Shown piece by piece: positions 1 to 7,674 of a stretch of 64,000 nt of DNA. Source of the stretch: Companilactobacillus crustorum JCM 15951 (GTDB lineage: Bacteria; Bacillota; Bacilli; Lactobacillales; Lactobacillaceae); NCBI RefSeq assembly GCF_001434585.1, contig NZ_AZDB01000004.1, forward strand, positions 1 through 64,000. Reading direction: 5' to 3'. The notes under the pieces are model-generated. The model saw only the letters and a list, made by a program, of their open reading frames with translations. It did not search any database and had not been told where the DNA came from. The position numbers and the translations under genes are program-made. The first letter of the stretch is position 1. Each line of letters opens with the position of its first letter.

Positions 1-71
1 AAAATGTCTAACTTTTTTATTGCACTTCAATCATTTTAAATGATTACTATATTGGTCTTTTTATATTTATT

Positions 72-1187
72 TTAAAGATGAGTTTGCTGAATCATACTTT
101 CTGATAAAACCACTGAATTAGAGACAGTTACTAAAGCGGTAATTATTACTATGGCATGAAATGATGGAAATGATAAACAGAGAATTAAGTTTATTAATGT
201 GGAAAAGCTAAAGTATAATTTAACATAATTTTTCTTTTGAATATTATTTTTATTGTAAAAATCAGCTAAAAAGATACCGAGATAAAAGAGCATTAGTCCT
301 ATAAATAGAATTGTGCTGGCAGATGTTTTAGAAAATTCATTTTCATGAATAAAATCTAATGAAACTGTAATCAAACTAATTCCAAAAAGAATTGGATAAT
401 GTAAATAGATTAATCTATTTCCTGTTTCGTTGGATTTAGTTTCATCAATAAAATGATCAAATTGAGTAATATAAGTCATAAAAAGAGAACAGATAATTAA
501 AAAAATTAAAATTGAGTAAGGAGTAAACTCTGAAATTTTGAAGTAGTCCGCAATATCGACAATAGTTTCACCAAAACTGATGATAATTAGAGCAGTTAAT
601 CTTTCTAAAAGATGTGGAAAATTAATAGCTCGGTTAGTCATTTTTTTAGTATAAATCCCTGGTAATATCCAACTAGAAATAACGCCAATCAAAGCTATTA
701 TTAAACCAATTTTAAACGGAAGCAAGGCTCCTACCAAAAGCAATCCGGTTCTTAACGAAAGAATATAAATAAATAGTTTGGTTAAATTCTTATCAATCAT
801 TTTATTAGTTCGCCAATGAACTAAGGCATATTGTAAAACTAAAGTTCCTGATAGGAGAGCGGCAGCTAAAGTAAAGGGATGAAACCAATTTGTGACTGAA
901 CCATCAAGATTATTAGACATAAAGAGAACAATCCCCATATCTACCATAAAGAAAATAATATTTTCAATGGAATTTTGACTATAACGATTAGTAAAAACGG
1001 TTTCGATCATCCAAGTGTTGATGAAGACGATCATAATAATAGAAAAAATAATTAACTGCTGTAAAAATGATGAGTTTTCAGGAATATGACTTAGTAAACC
1101 AGTCAATTTAGAAATGGCATAGACAAAGACTAAATCGTAAAATAACTCAGTTAATTCGACCTTTTTTGGTTTGAAAATTTTAGGCAT
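72..1187 (-). CDS. LtrA-family (low temperature requirement A) membrane protein
   Basis: The 371-residue product is strongly hydrophobic with about ten predicted membrane segments. It starts with the family-typical cytoplasmic motif KVELTELFYDLVFVYAIS (about residues 8-25), followed by evenly spaced helices; an internal SFGETIVDIADYF segment (about 204-216) also matches LtrA proteins. The family was named from a Listeria gene linked to growth in the cold, but its biochemical role is not established, so no substrate is proposed. The gene stands alone on the minus strand with a good Shine-Dalgarno (AGGAGGAATCG before the ATG). It diverges from the T-box transcript. Confidence 0.8.
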   Translation of the reverse strand: MPKIFKPKKVELTELFYDLVFVYAISKLTGLLSHIPENSSFLQQLIIFSIIMIVFINTWMIETVFTNRYSQNSIENIIFFMVDMGIVLFMSNNLDGSVTNWFHPFTLAAALLSGTLVLQYALVHWRTNKMIDKNLTKLFIYILSLRTGLLLVGALLPFKIGLIIALIGVISSWILPGIYTKKMTNRAINFPHLLERLTALIIISFGETIVDIADYFKISEFTPYSILIFLIICSLFMTYITQFDHFIDETKSNETGNRLIYLHYPILFGISLITVSLDFIHENEFSKTSASTILFIGLMLFYLGIFLADFYNKNNIQKKNYVKLYFSFSTLINLILCLSFPSFHAIVIITALVTVSNSVVLSESMIQQTHL

Positions 1188-1301
1188 TATTCGATTCCTC
1201 CTAAATTAATAATTATATTCTTTTATCAATAAATTTTCTTTAAATTTTTGCTCGTAAATTGAGATTTATTTTTATGAAAACAACTTTTTTTATAAATGAT
1301 A

Positions 1302-1330
1302 TTGACAGTAATAAATAACAGGAGTAAATT
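1302..1330 (+). promoter_or_regulatory. Sigma-A promoter of the T-box/metQ/luxS transcript
   Basis: A consensus -35 TTGACA (1302-1307) is followed, after exactly 17 bp, by TAAATT (1325-1330). Transcription would begin near 1337, just upstream of the T-box stem I region. Confidence 0.75.
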
Positions 1331-1336
1331 AATCAG

Positions 1337-1630
1337 CAATCAAACAATTAAAACTTATTTAATTTAATTAGACGTTGAAGAGAAGAGTAGATTAATTATT
1401 AGTTTGCAGAGTGACCGTCGGCTAGTGAAAAGACGGAACGAACATTGACCGAAGATGAGCTTGGAGTCTTACCTAGGTGAAAGCCAAAGGTACGCAAGGA
1501 TGCGATATCATCCCGGACATGTTAGTGTCGTTGAGGTATTTTGTGCAAGCAAAGTATAAATTAGGGTGGTACCACGGTAATCGTCCCTACATTGCAGATA
1601 AAGTCTGTACATGTAGGGACGATTTTTTAG
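1337..1630 (+). promoter_or_regulatory. T-box riboswitch leader, methionine specifier proposed
   Basis: The leader contains the canonical T-box sequence AGGGTGGTACCACGG (1563-1577), whose TGG pairs with the acceptor end of uncharged tRNA. It is followed by a long terminator hairpin (CGTCCCTACAT at 1582-1592 pairing with ATGTAGGGACG at 1611-1621) and a T-run. The upstream stem I contains the usual GAGTGACCG and GAAGATGAGC elements; ATG at 1455-1457 followed by a purine fits a methionine specifier. That codon choice is an inference, supported by the downstream metQ and luxS. Charged tRNA would favour termination; starvation would favour read-through. Confidence 0.9.
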
Positions 1631-1892
1631 TTGCTCTTAGCGTTTACGCTTAGAGCAACTTATCCGAACGACTAATTGTCGTTCAGATATCCCTTTTTTA
1701 CGATATCTTTATTCTCCTTGAGTCCTTTTAAGAGTTTTGGAATAACCAGCAGAAGGGTAAAAGCTTAGAACAACTTATTCTAATCAGCAATGATAGTTTT
1801 ACTTTTCTTTTATTAAATGTTTTAAGAAATTACCACGTAGCATAAAAAATAATCTAATTAAAAAGTAAGTTTTAAAAATGAGGAGGCTTTTG
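1631..1892. other. Non-coding gap between the T-box terminator and metQ, with hairpins and an imperfect repeat
   Basis: No credible gene is present. The segment begins with a hairpin (TTGCTCTTAGCG / CGCTTAGAGCAA, 1631-1659). A second hairpin (GAACGAC / GTCGTTC, about 1667-1685) is followed shortly by TTTTTT, so it could be another terminator. An 18-nt stretch at 1648-1665 (GCTTAGAGCAACTTATCC) recurs with two mismatches at 1763-1780. The gap is unusually long for a T-box leader, whose regulated gene normally follows closely; a deleted gene is one explanation. Confidence 0.5.
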
Positions 1893-1922
1893 ATGTTTGA
1901 TTTTTGGAATGCACCAACCTAA
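1893..1922 (+). CDS. Putative nine-residue leader peptide upstream of metQ
   Basis: ATG at 1893 opens a nine-codon frame (MFDFWNAPT) closed by TAA at 1920-1922. It is preceded by a near-perfect Shine-Dalgarno (GAGGAGG, about 1880-1886) at good spacing, stronger than many real genes here. It lies 40 bp before the metQ start. It may be a regulatory or translational-coupling leader, or the surviving 5' end of a deleted gene formerly controlled by the T-box. I do not recognise the peptide. Confidence 0.35.
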   Translation: MFDFWNAPT

Positions 1923-1962
1923 AAATATTTAGATTCATTGTTAATTTGAGGAGGAATCAAAA

Positions 1963-2817
1963 TTGAGAAGAGGCAAGCAAGTATTTTTAACTGTTATTTT
2001 AGCTTTGTCGATTATCCTTTTAGTAGGATGTGGCAATAAAGCCAAAGCATCGCAGAACGATACAATTATTGTTGGTTCGCAAGGATCAGATTTAGATATC
2101 TGGGAACATATAGCTAAGAGTTCGCAAGCTAAAAAATTAGGATTGAAAATTAAAACTAAGGAAATTACCGACGGTGCCCAATTAAATAATGCTACTAGTC
2201 AAGGTCAAGTGGATGTGAATGCTTTTCAATCGTGGTCATATTATCAGGCTTACAACAAACAAAATCCAAATGGAAAATTGATAGCTTTAGGGACAACTTA
2301 TTTGGAGCCTTTAGGAATTTATTCTAAGAAATATAAGAGTCTCAAGGATATTCCTAATGGTACGACAGTTGCGATTGCTAATAACCCAGCTAACACGTCC
2401 CGCGATCTTTTGTTACTACAAAAGGCTGGATTGATTACTTTGAAAAAAGGATTCAACGCTTTGGGCAATACTAAAGATATCACCGCTAATCCTAAAAATT
2501 TAAAATTCAAAGAAATCGATGATACCACTGGACCACGAGTTTTGAATGATGTGCCTGTTGTATTAATTTCTAATACTGTTGCTTTGGAAAGCGGCTTACA
2601 TGTTTTGACCGATTCTATCTACCACGAAAAAGTCGATCAAGGTACAAAAGATAATATTAATATTTTAGCCACAGCTGCAAAGAATAAAAATAATACTAAT
2701 TATCAAAAATTAGTTAAGCTCTACCACAATAAAGAAATTCAAAAATACATCAAGAAAAAGTATTTCGGAACCAAAATTGAAGTTAATAAACCATTAACGT
2801 ATTTAAAAAATAAATAA
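1963..2817 (+). CDS. metQ: MetQ/NlpA-family methionine-binding lipoprotein
   Basis: This is the substrate-binding lipoprotein of a D/L-methionine ABC importer. Residues 1-22 form a signal peptide ending in the lipobox LLVGC, so the mature protein is anchored outside the membrane through the lipidated Cys. The family signature is visible in the [18 protein letters not shown] start of the mature domain and in [16 protein letters not shown], followed by the NlpA fold to residue 284. A TTG start is chosen because GAGGAGG lies eight bases upstream. No metN ATPase or metI/P permease gene follows, so the partners must be encoded elsewhere. The T-box suggests induction on methionine starvation. luxS follows within about 20 bp. 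Confidence 0.9.
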   Translation: MRRGKQVFLTVILALSIILLVGCGNKAKASQNDTIIVGSQGSDLDIWEHIAKSSQAKKLGLKIKTKEITDGAQLNNATSQGQVDVNAFQSWSYYQAYNKQNPNGKLIALGTTYLEPLGIYSKKYKSLKDIPNGTTVAIANNPANTSRDLLLLQKAGLITLKKGFNALGNTKDITANPKNLKFKEIDDTTGPRVLNDVPVVLISNTVALESGLHVLTDSIYHEKVDQGTKDNINILATAAKNKNNTNYQKLVKLYHNKEIQKYIKKKYFGTKIEVNKPLTYLKNK

Positions 2818-2837
2818 ATTTGAGGAGATATTTAATT

Positions 2838-3311
2838 ATGGCAAAAGTTGAAAGTTTTACATTGGATCATACAAAGGTAAAAGCACCATATGTTCGTTTG
2901 ATTACAGAGGAACATGGAACAAAAGGCGATACGATTTCTAACTATGATTTAAGATTAGTTCAACCAAACGAAAATGCTATTCCAACGGCAGGTTTACATA
3001 CAATTGAACATTTGCTTGCCGGTTTGTTGAGAGACCGTTTAGACGGCGTGATCGACTGTTCACCATTTGGCTGTCGAACTGGATTTCATTTAATCGTTTG
3101 GGGCGAGCATTCAACGACTGAGGTAGCTGAAGCTTTGAAGGGCGCATTGGATGATATTGCTAATAAGATCGAATGGAAAGACGTTCAAGGAACTGACAAA
3201 TATAGCTGTGGCAATTATCGTGATCATTCATTGTTTTCAGCTAAGGAATGGTCTAAAAAAATCCTTGAAGAGGGTATTTCCAATGATCCTTATGAGCGTC
3301 ATGTAATTTAA
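2838..3311 (+). CDS. luxS: S-ribosylhomocysteine lyase (AI-2 synthase)
   Basis: LuxS cleaves S-ribosylhomocysteine to homocysteine and DPD, the autoinducer-2 precursor, as part of the activated methyl cycle. The 157-residue length is typical. The metal site is intact: His54 and His58 in HTIEH and Cys124 in YSCGNYRDH; the catalytic Cys is in SPFGCRTGF (Cys79). The true start is the ATG at 2838, preceded by TTTGAGGAG; an upstream in-frame TTG would add residues foreign to the family. It is almost certainly cotranscribed with metQ and therefore sits under the T-box, linking homocysteine recycling to methionine supply. Confidence 0.97.
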   Translation: MAKVESFTLDHTKVKAPYVRLITEEHGTKGDTISNYDLRLVQPNENAIPTAGLHTIEHLLAGLLRDRLDGVIDCSPFGCRTGFHLIVWGEHSTTEVAEALKGALDDIANKIEWKDVQGTDKYSCGNYRDHSLFSAKEWSKKILEEGISNDPYERHVI

Positions 3312-3328
3312 AGCAAAGAAGGGACAAT

Positions 3329-3972
3329 ATGAGTTTATTCACAGCTTTAGAAGATAAGGTAGTTTTAGTTACAGGTGGTTTTCAAATGAAGACAGCGTGC
3401 ATAATTTAGCGACTCAATTAAAAAATCAAAACTTGATCCCCAATATTTTAATTAATGTGGCGGGAATTTCAACAATGGATTATTTGATCGAGAGTAAGAC
3501 GGCTGATTTTGATAAAACTGTTTCGGTCAATACACGAGGTACATATCTAGTCAGCAAATATATTGTTTCATTGATGGTTGCTGCTAAACGTCCAGGCAAA
3601 GTGATTTTAATTGCTTCCCAAGCAGGAAAAAATGGCTATCGTGCAATGTCAGCCTATGTTGCTTCTAAACATGCTGTTTTGGGATTAACAAAAACTTTAG
3701 CAATTGAAGTAGCCAAGTATCAAATTAATGTTAATACTGTTTGTCCAGGCATTATTGAAACCTCTATGAAACATCGAGAAAGAAAAGATGGTGCTAAGAT
3801 TAGAGGATTATCGCCTGATGACATTGAAAAGGAAGATAATAGTCAAGTTCCTTTAGGTCGAACTGGAACGCCACGAGATGTCGCTAATGTAGTTTTATTT
3901 TTAGCTAGTCCTCTGTCGGATTATATGACGGGACAAGGTATCAATGTTACTGGTGGCATGACAATGAATTAA
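3329..3972 (+). pseudogene. Short-chain dehydrogenase/reductase with internal out-of-frame deletion
   Basis: An N-terminal SDR start (MSLFTALEDKVVLVTGG, from ATG 3329) loses its frame immediately after TGG and stops at a TAG after a few codons. The rest of the enzyme continues in another frame from about 3375 (FSNEDSVHNLATQLKNQN) to 3972, with the conserved NVAGIS, the catalytic YVASK, and a C-terminal DYMTGQGINVTGG. The TGxxxGIG loop and the following beta-alpha units of the NAD-binding fold, roughly 45-50 residues, are missing. This is an internal deletion, not a single-base error. A 191-residue fragment could still be made from 3397, but it would lack the cofactor site. The parent was probably a sugar-alcohol or diacetyl-type reductase. 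Confidence 0.85.
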
Positions 3973-4034
3973 GAAGACAGCAGTTCAATCAAAAAAAGTA
4001 TTATTTACTGTCTTTTATATCAAACGACAAAAAA

Positions 4035-4065
4035 ACACCTAATGAAAAAATTATTAGGTGTTTTT
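4035..4065 (+). terminator. Rho-independent terminator between convergent genes
   Basis: ACACCTAAT (4035-4043) pairs with ATTAGGTGT (4053-4061) and is followed by T residues. An A-run upstream makes it usable from the minus strand too, so it can serve both the SDR remnant and the convergent PfpI gene. Confidence 0.8.
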
Positions 4066-4090
4066 AGTTACTAAATTTTAATACTTTTAA

Positions 4091-4597
4091 TTAAGCCAAT
4101 TCGTCAACAATGGCCTTATTGAACTCATCCAAATCATCCGGTGTACGGCTAGTGATAAGATGGCGGTCAATAACAACCGGTTCATCTTTGACAATTCCAC
4201 CAGCATAGTATAAATCAGTTTGAACAGTTTGATATGAAGTTAAAGTTCTACCCTTAACAAGTCCTGTTTGAATTAGAAGTTGTGGACCGTGGCAAATTGA
4301 GAAAACAGCTTTATCGGAAAGTAAGAATTTCTTAGCTAAATCGACGAAACGCTCGTCAGAACGAAGATTGTCAGGTGAAAAACCACCAGGTATCAATAAA
4401 GCGTCGTAATCATCGGCATTAATATCATCAATCCCTTTGTCGGTAGTAAATTCTGTACCATGTTTGCCAATAAGTTTATCTTTAGCTTTGGCACCAACAA
4501 GTGTAACCTCATTACCAGCATCCGTTAGAGCTTTAGCTGGAGAAGTATATTCAATATCTTCAACATCGTTAGACATTACTGCAATAATTTTACTCAT
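4091..4597 (-). CDS. PfpI/DJ-1 superfamily protein (deglycase or stress-protein type)
   Basis: This 168-residue single-domain protein has the DJ-1/PfpI flavodoxin-like fold. Visible landmarks are an N-terminal IIAVMSNDVEDIEYTSP strand-turn, the DALLIPGGFSPDNLR segment, and the nucleophile elbow SICHGPQ with Cys102-His103. Members are described as proteases, glyoxalases or protein/nucleotide deglycases in stress defence; the sequence alone does not choose between them. The length and elbow match the YraA/PfpI subgroup. It is a monocistronic minus-strand gene with a purine-rich ribosome site (GAGGGAG) before the ATG. Confidence 0.88.
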   Translation of the reverse strand: MSKIIAVMSNDVEDIEYTSPAKALTDAGNEVTLVGAKAKDKLIGKHGTEFTTDKGIDDINADDYDALLIPGGFSPDNLRSDERFVDLAKKFLLSDKAVFSICHGPQLLIQTGLVKGRTLTSYQTVQTDLYYAGGIVKDEPVVIDRHLITSRTPDDLDEFNKAIVDELA

Positions 4598-4743
4598 TAA
4601 TTTTTACTCCCTCTCTTTATGAATATATAAATAGTCTACTAGTTAGCAGTAGGGGTTAGTCAAATAATTTCCATTATAAATTTATTGATATTATGTGCTT
4701 CATATGAGACAACTGAATTAAAATGTAAATACTGGAGGCAATT

Positions 4744-5895
4744 ATGACGGAATTTAATACCAAGTTAGTTCATGGTCAACCGCAAAATGATAACAATACT
4801 GGGGCTGTGAATGTACCTATTTATAATTCATCGACTTATATTTATCCGTCGGTAGAATCAAAAGTTAAATATGATTATGCTCGTTCAGGCAATCCAACAA
4901 GAAATTATTTAGAAGAACAAGTATCTGAATTGGAAGATGGTTATCGTGGCTTTGCTTTCTCATCAGGTTCAGCAGCAATTCATGCGGTTTTAGCTATATT
5001 TAAACCAGGAGATCACTTGATTATTGGCAAAGAGATCTATGGTGGAACATTTAGAATTATTAATGAGTTTTTTAAACGTTGGCAAATTCAATTTACTGCT
5101 GTTGATACTCAAGATCCTGCTGAAATTGAAGCAGCAATTAGATCCAATACTAAAGCCATTTATTTTGAAAGCTTTACTAATCCTTTATTACACGTAACTA
5201 GTGTTCGAAAAACAGCCGAAGTGGCTCAGAAACATCATTTATTGACAATTGTCGATAATACGTTCCTGTCGCCATATTTGCAGCGTCCTTTGGACTTAGG
5301 CGCTGATATCGTAATTCATTCGGCTACTAAGTATTTAAGCGGTCATTCGGATGTGATAGCTGGTATGGTCGTGGCCAAAAATCAAAGTTTAGCCGATAGG
5401 ATTTATTTCAATCAAAATGCGATTGGTTCCACGCTTTCGCCAGAAGATTCTAACCTGGTTCGTCGTGGTATTCAAACTTTGGCAGTCAGAATGGACCGAC
5501 ATCTTAGCAATGCTCAAAAGATAGTTGAATTTTTACAAAGTCGTTCAGAAATAGCTAAAATCTATTATCCTGGAATTGCAGGTACTAAGGATCATGAGAT
5601 TGCAGCTCAAGAAACTGATGGGTTTGGAGGAATTGTTTCTTTTGAGCTTCAAAAAGGCCTGGATACTACTAAATTTGTTGAGGGAACTAAGGTGATTCAA
5701 TTAGCGGTTAGTTTAGGTGCAGTAGAAAGTTTAATTGAATTGCCATATAAGATGACCCATGCGGAATTATCGCCTCAGGAGCAACAAAAAGCGGGAATCA
5801 CACACCAATTAGTCAGATTATCAGTTGGAATTGAAGATGATAAAGATTTGATCAAAGATTTGGCTGATAGTTTGGATTCATTGCATATAAAATAA
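4744..5895 (+). CDS. PLP-dependent trans-sulfuration enzyme (cystathionine gamma-synthase/gamma-lyase/beta-lyase family)
   Basis: This is a Cys/Met-metabolism PLP enzyme of fold type I, 383 residues. The PLP lysine is Lys196 in SATKYLSGHSD, the pyridine-binding Asp171 lies in TIVDNTF, and the phosphate-binding SSGSAAI loop is near residues 73-79. YDYARSGNPTRN near 43-54 supplies residues from the partner subunit. Gamma-synthase, gamma-lyase and beta-lyase activities cannot be separated by motif; overall resemblance favours a gamma-lyase or gamma-synthase (metB/mccB-like). Its closeness to metQ and luxS fits homocysteine/cysteine interconversion. ATG 4744 follows ACTGGAGGC. Confidence 0.88.
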   Translation: MTEFNTKLVHGQPQNDNNTGAVNVPIYNSSTYIYPSVESKVKYDYARSGNPTRNYLEEQVSELEDGYRGFAFSSGSAAIHAVLAIFKPGDHLIIGKEIYGGTFRIINEFFKRWQIQFTAVDTQDPAEIEAAIRSNTKAIYFESFTNPLLHVTSVRKTAEVAQKHHLLTIVDNTFLSPYLQRPLDLGADIVIHSATKYLSGHSDVIAGMVVAKNQSLADRIYFNQNAIGSTLSPEDSNLVRRGIQTLAVRMDRHLSNAQKIVEFLQSRSEIAKIYYPGIAGTKDHEIAAQETDGFGGIVSFELQKGLDTTKFVEGTKVIQLAVSLGAVESLIELPYKMTHAELSPQEQQKAGITHQLVRLSVGIEDDKDLIKDLADSLDSLHIK

Positions 5896-5920
5896 TAGTT
5901 AGTACTATATTTCTTAAAAA

Positions 5921-5967
5921 AATCCAGTATAGCAGCCATCTTGGAGGTTGTCATACTGGATTTTTGG
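5921..5967 (+). terminator. Bidirectional terminator
   Basis: AATCCAGTAT (5921-5930) pairs with ATACTGGATT (5953-5962), followed by TTTTT. A-residues precede the stem, so it can terminate the trans-sulfuration gene and the convergent beta-helix gene. Confidence 0.85.
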
Positions 5968-6000
5968 TTTGAGAGTTAAGCAATATCGTAATTGATTTTT

Positions 6001-6798
6001 TCAATTTTTCTTCTTACCGTTGAGAAAAATTTTTGATGTGCTATCAAACTTAAAGTGAATTTTATCTAATGAAGGATAGAATTTTTTGACATTAAAGCGA
6101 GCTTGATAAATTCTCACGTGAGGATTTACTGCAGTGAACCGTAAATTTTCTCCCATAAATAAAGATGAACTTTTCACAACTAGATTGTTCTTAATCGGGT
6201 TTGTCGAAGGAGCAATTGTTAAATTTCGAAAATTCAAACTAGAATTTTGTCTTAATTTAAGTTCATGAGATACTGTTGAATCTCTTAAGAATGCCTGAGA
6301 ATTTTTTTGAAACAACAGTTGAATAGAAGTCGTGTCAGCAAATAAGCGACTATTGTCGAGCGATATTCCTACAGCTTTGGTTTTAACGCCAGTTAATATT
6401 TTTGAATTTTTGAAAGAATAGGCAGCATTTTTCCCATAAACAGTATCCCAACTGTCTAAAGCTAAGTGATCAATTAAAATGTTGTTGCCATAAACTTTAG
6501 CATCATCATAAGCTGAAAGGGTATTTTCATCATTAGCAGGATAATTGATAGTTAAATTTTTAAAAATAACGGTAGTTTTAGCACCAATCATGAAACTGCA
6601 ATTGAGTGTTATATTTTGACGATTATCAGTTTTACCGATAATAGAAATATTTTTGCGAATAGTACAGATAAAAGGGCTCTCGCGTGAAAAATAAGTTCCA
6701 GGCAATAATTCAATTACATCGCCATCTTGGGCGCTAATTACTGCTTGGGCTAATTGATCATCTTTATTGTCGTGAGTGCCAATGATAATTTTGACCAT
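6001..6798 (-). CDS. Right-handed parallel beta-helix repeat protein of unknown function
   Basis: The 265-residue protein begins with a DGDVIELLPGTYF segment (about 25-37), the entry motif of pectate-lyase-like beta-helix domains. Short rungs follow with hydrophobic and Asn-rich turns (NISIIGKTDNRQNITLNCSF, TTVIFKNLTINYP, SQAFLRDSTVSHELKLRQNSS). There is no signal peptide, transmembrane segment or anchoring motif, so it is predicted to be cytoplasmic. I see no catalytic residue set that would make it a lyase. It is transcribed alone on the minus strand between two terminators, with GGGGGG-type ribosome-site sequence before ATG 6798. Confidence 0.65.
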   Translation of the reverse strand: MVKIIIGTHDNKDDQLAQAVISAQDGDVIELLPGTYFSRESPFICTIRKNISIIGKTDNRQNITLNCSFMIGAKTTVIFKNLTINYPANDENTLSAYDDAKVYGNNILIDHLALDSWDTVYGKNAAYSFKNSKILTGVKTKAVGISLDNSRLFADTTSIQLLFQKNSQAFLRDSTVSHELKLRQNSSLNFRNLTIAPSTNPIKNNLVVKSSSLFMGENLRFTAVNPHVRIYQARFNVKKFYPSLDKIHFKFDSTSKIFLNGKKKN

Positions 6799-6843
6799 TT
6801 AATAAGCCCCCCTTATAATATAAATTAAATAAAAGTGTAAAAT

Positions 6844-6880
6844 AAAAAGGACCAACAATTAAATTGCTAGTCCTTTTTAA
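6844..6880 (-). terminator. Terminator of rpmB
   Basis: AAAAAGGAC and GTCCTTTTT arms flank a partly paired CAACAATT/AAATTGCTA loop. Read on the minus strand it ends the rpmB transcript before the beta-helix gene. Confidence 0.75.
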
Positions 6881-6895
6881 ATAATTAAGTGATAA

Positions 6896-7081
6896 TTATA
6901 CACGAGTAACTTTTCCTGATTTCAATGCTCTAGCTGAAACCCATACACGTTTAGGCTTACCATCAACCATAATACGAACTTTTTGCAAGTTTGGCTTCCA
7001 AGAACGCTTTGATTGGTTAAGAGCGTGTGAACGTTTGTTACCGAACACTGTTTTACGGCCTGTAATAATATCTTTTGCCAT
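6896..7081 (-). CDS. rpmB: 50S ribosomal protein L28
   Basis: The 61-residue basic protein has the L28 pattern: an [30 protein letters not shown] core followed by [18 protein letters not shown]. It lies in the large ribosomal subunit. Length and motif order match the short Firmicutes form without cysteines. It is a single-gene transcript, as is usual in this order, divergent from the Asp23/Gls24-fakA operon. The ATG at 7081 follows a strong GGAGGT ribosome site. Confidence 0.97.
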   Translation of the reverse strand: MAKDIITGRKTVFGNKRSHALNQSKRSWKPNLQKVRIMVDGKPKRVWVSARALKSGKVTRV

Positions 7082-7133
7082 GGGACCGACCTCCTTTGGC
7101 TACATGTTTTTTTCTTTAAAATATCACCTGACT

Positions 7134-7162
7134 AATTTACCATAACTAAGAATTGAAATCAA
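7134..7162 (-). promoter_or_regulatory. rpmB promoter
   Basis: On the minus strand TTGATT (plus 7157-7162) is separated by 17 bp from TAAATT (plus 7134-7139), about 50 bp upstream of the rpmB start. Confidence 0.6.
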
Positions 7163-7204
7163 TAGAGTAATTATGGATTAATATAGTTTTATTGGGTTTA
7201 ATTC

Positions 7205-7233
7205 TTTAATTAGAATTGTTGCTATGATAGAAT
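7205..7233 (+). promoter_or_regulatory. Promoter of the Asp23/Gls24-fakA operon
   Basis: TTTAAT (7205-7210), a 17-bp spacer and TAGAAT (7228-7233) lie about 48 bp before the first gene. The match is moderate. Confidence 0.45.
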
Positions 7234-7280
7234 TTTATTGTTTATGATACATTTAGGTCCAAGAATAGGAGGATCCAGAA

Positions 7281-7649
7281 ATGGCTGTTACAATTAAAAC
7301 AAAACATGGCGAGATTGATGTTTCAACAAATACGGTTGCTACAATTGTTGGTGGCGCTGCCTCTGATATCTACGGTATCGTAGGTATGGCAAGTAAGAAT
7401 CAACTGCGCGATGGTATGAATACAATCTTGAATCGTGAAGATTTTTCTAGAGGTATAGTAATTCATCAAGAAGATGGAAAACTTGCCGTTGATGTCTACA
7501 TTATTGTTGGATATGGAATTAAAATTTCTGAAGTTGCAAAAAATTTAAAAGAAAAAGTAAAATATAACCTAGAAACAATGCTTGGAACACCAGCTGGCAC
7601 TGTTAATATTTATGTTCAAGGAATAAAAGTTCTGGATGATATTGAATAG
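7281..7649 (+). CDS. Asp23/Gls24 family envelope stress protein (YloU-like)
   Basis: The 122-residue protein shows the Asp23 family pattern: an N-terminal VATIVGGAASDIYGIVGMA segment, a central DVYIIVGYGIKISEVAKNLKEKV motif and a C-terminal VNIYVQGIKVLD strand. B. subtilis YloU precedes the YloV/FakA gene in the same way. The family is linked to alkaline or envelope stress, but the molecular role is not settled. The ATG at 7281 follows AGGAGGATCC. fakA begins within about 25 bp, so the two are cotranscribed. Confidence 0.88.
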   Translation: MAVTIKTKHGEIDVSTNTVATIVGGAASDIYGIVGMASKNQLRDGMNTILNREDFSRGIVIHQEDGKLAVDVYIIVGYGIKISEVAKNLKEKVKYNLETMLGTPAGTVNIYVQGIKVLDDIE

Positions 7650-7674
7650 GTAAAGCTAGTTGGAGGGGAAACTT

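Noticed and set aside
1-71. Terminator or gene end at the left edge
   Set aside because: AATCATTTTAAATGATT near 30-46 is a short AT palindrome without a convincing stem-plus-T-run; the sequence is too short to assign.
2319-2528. Antisense ORF within metQ
   Set aside because: No ribosome site or motif; it is covered by a convincing lipoprotein gene on the other strand.
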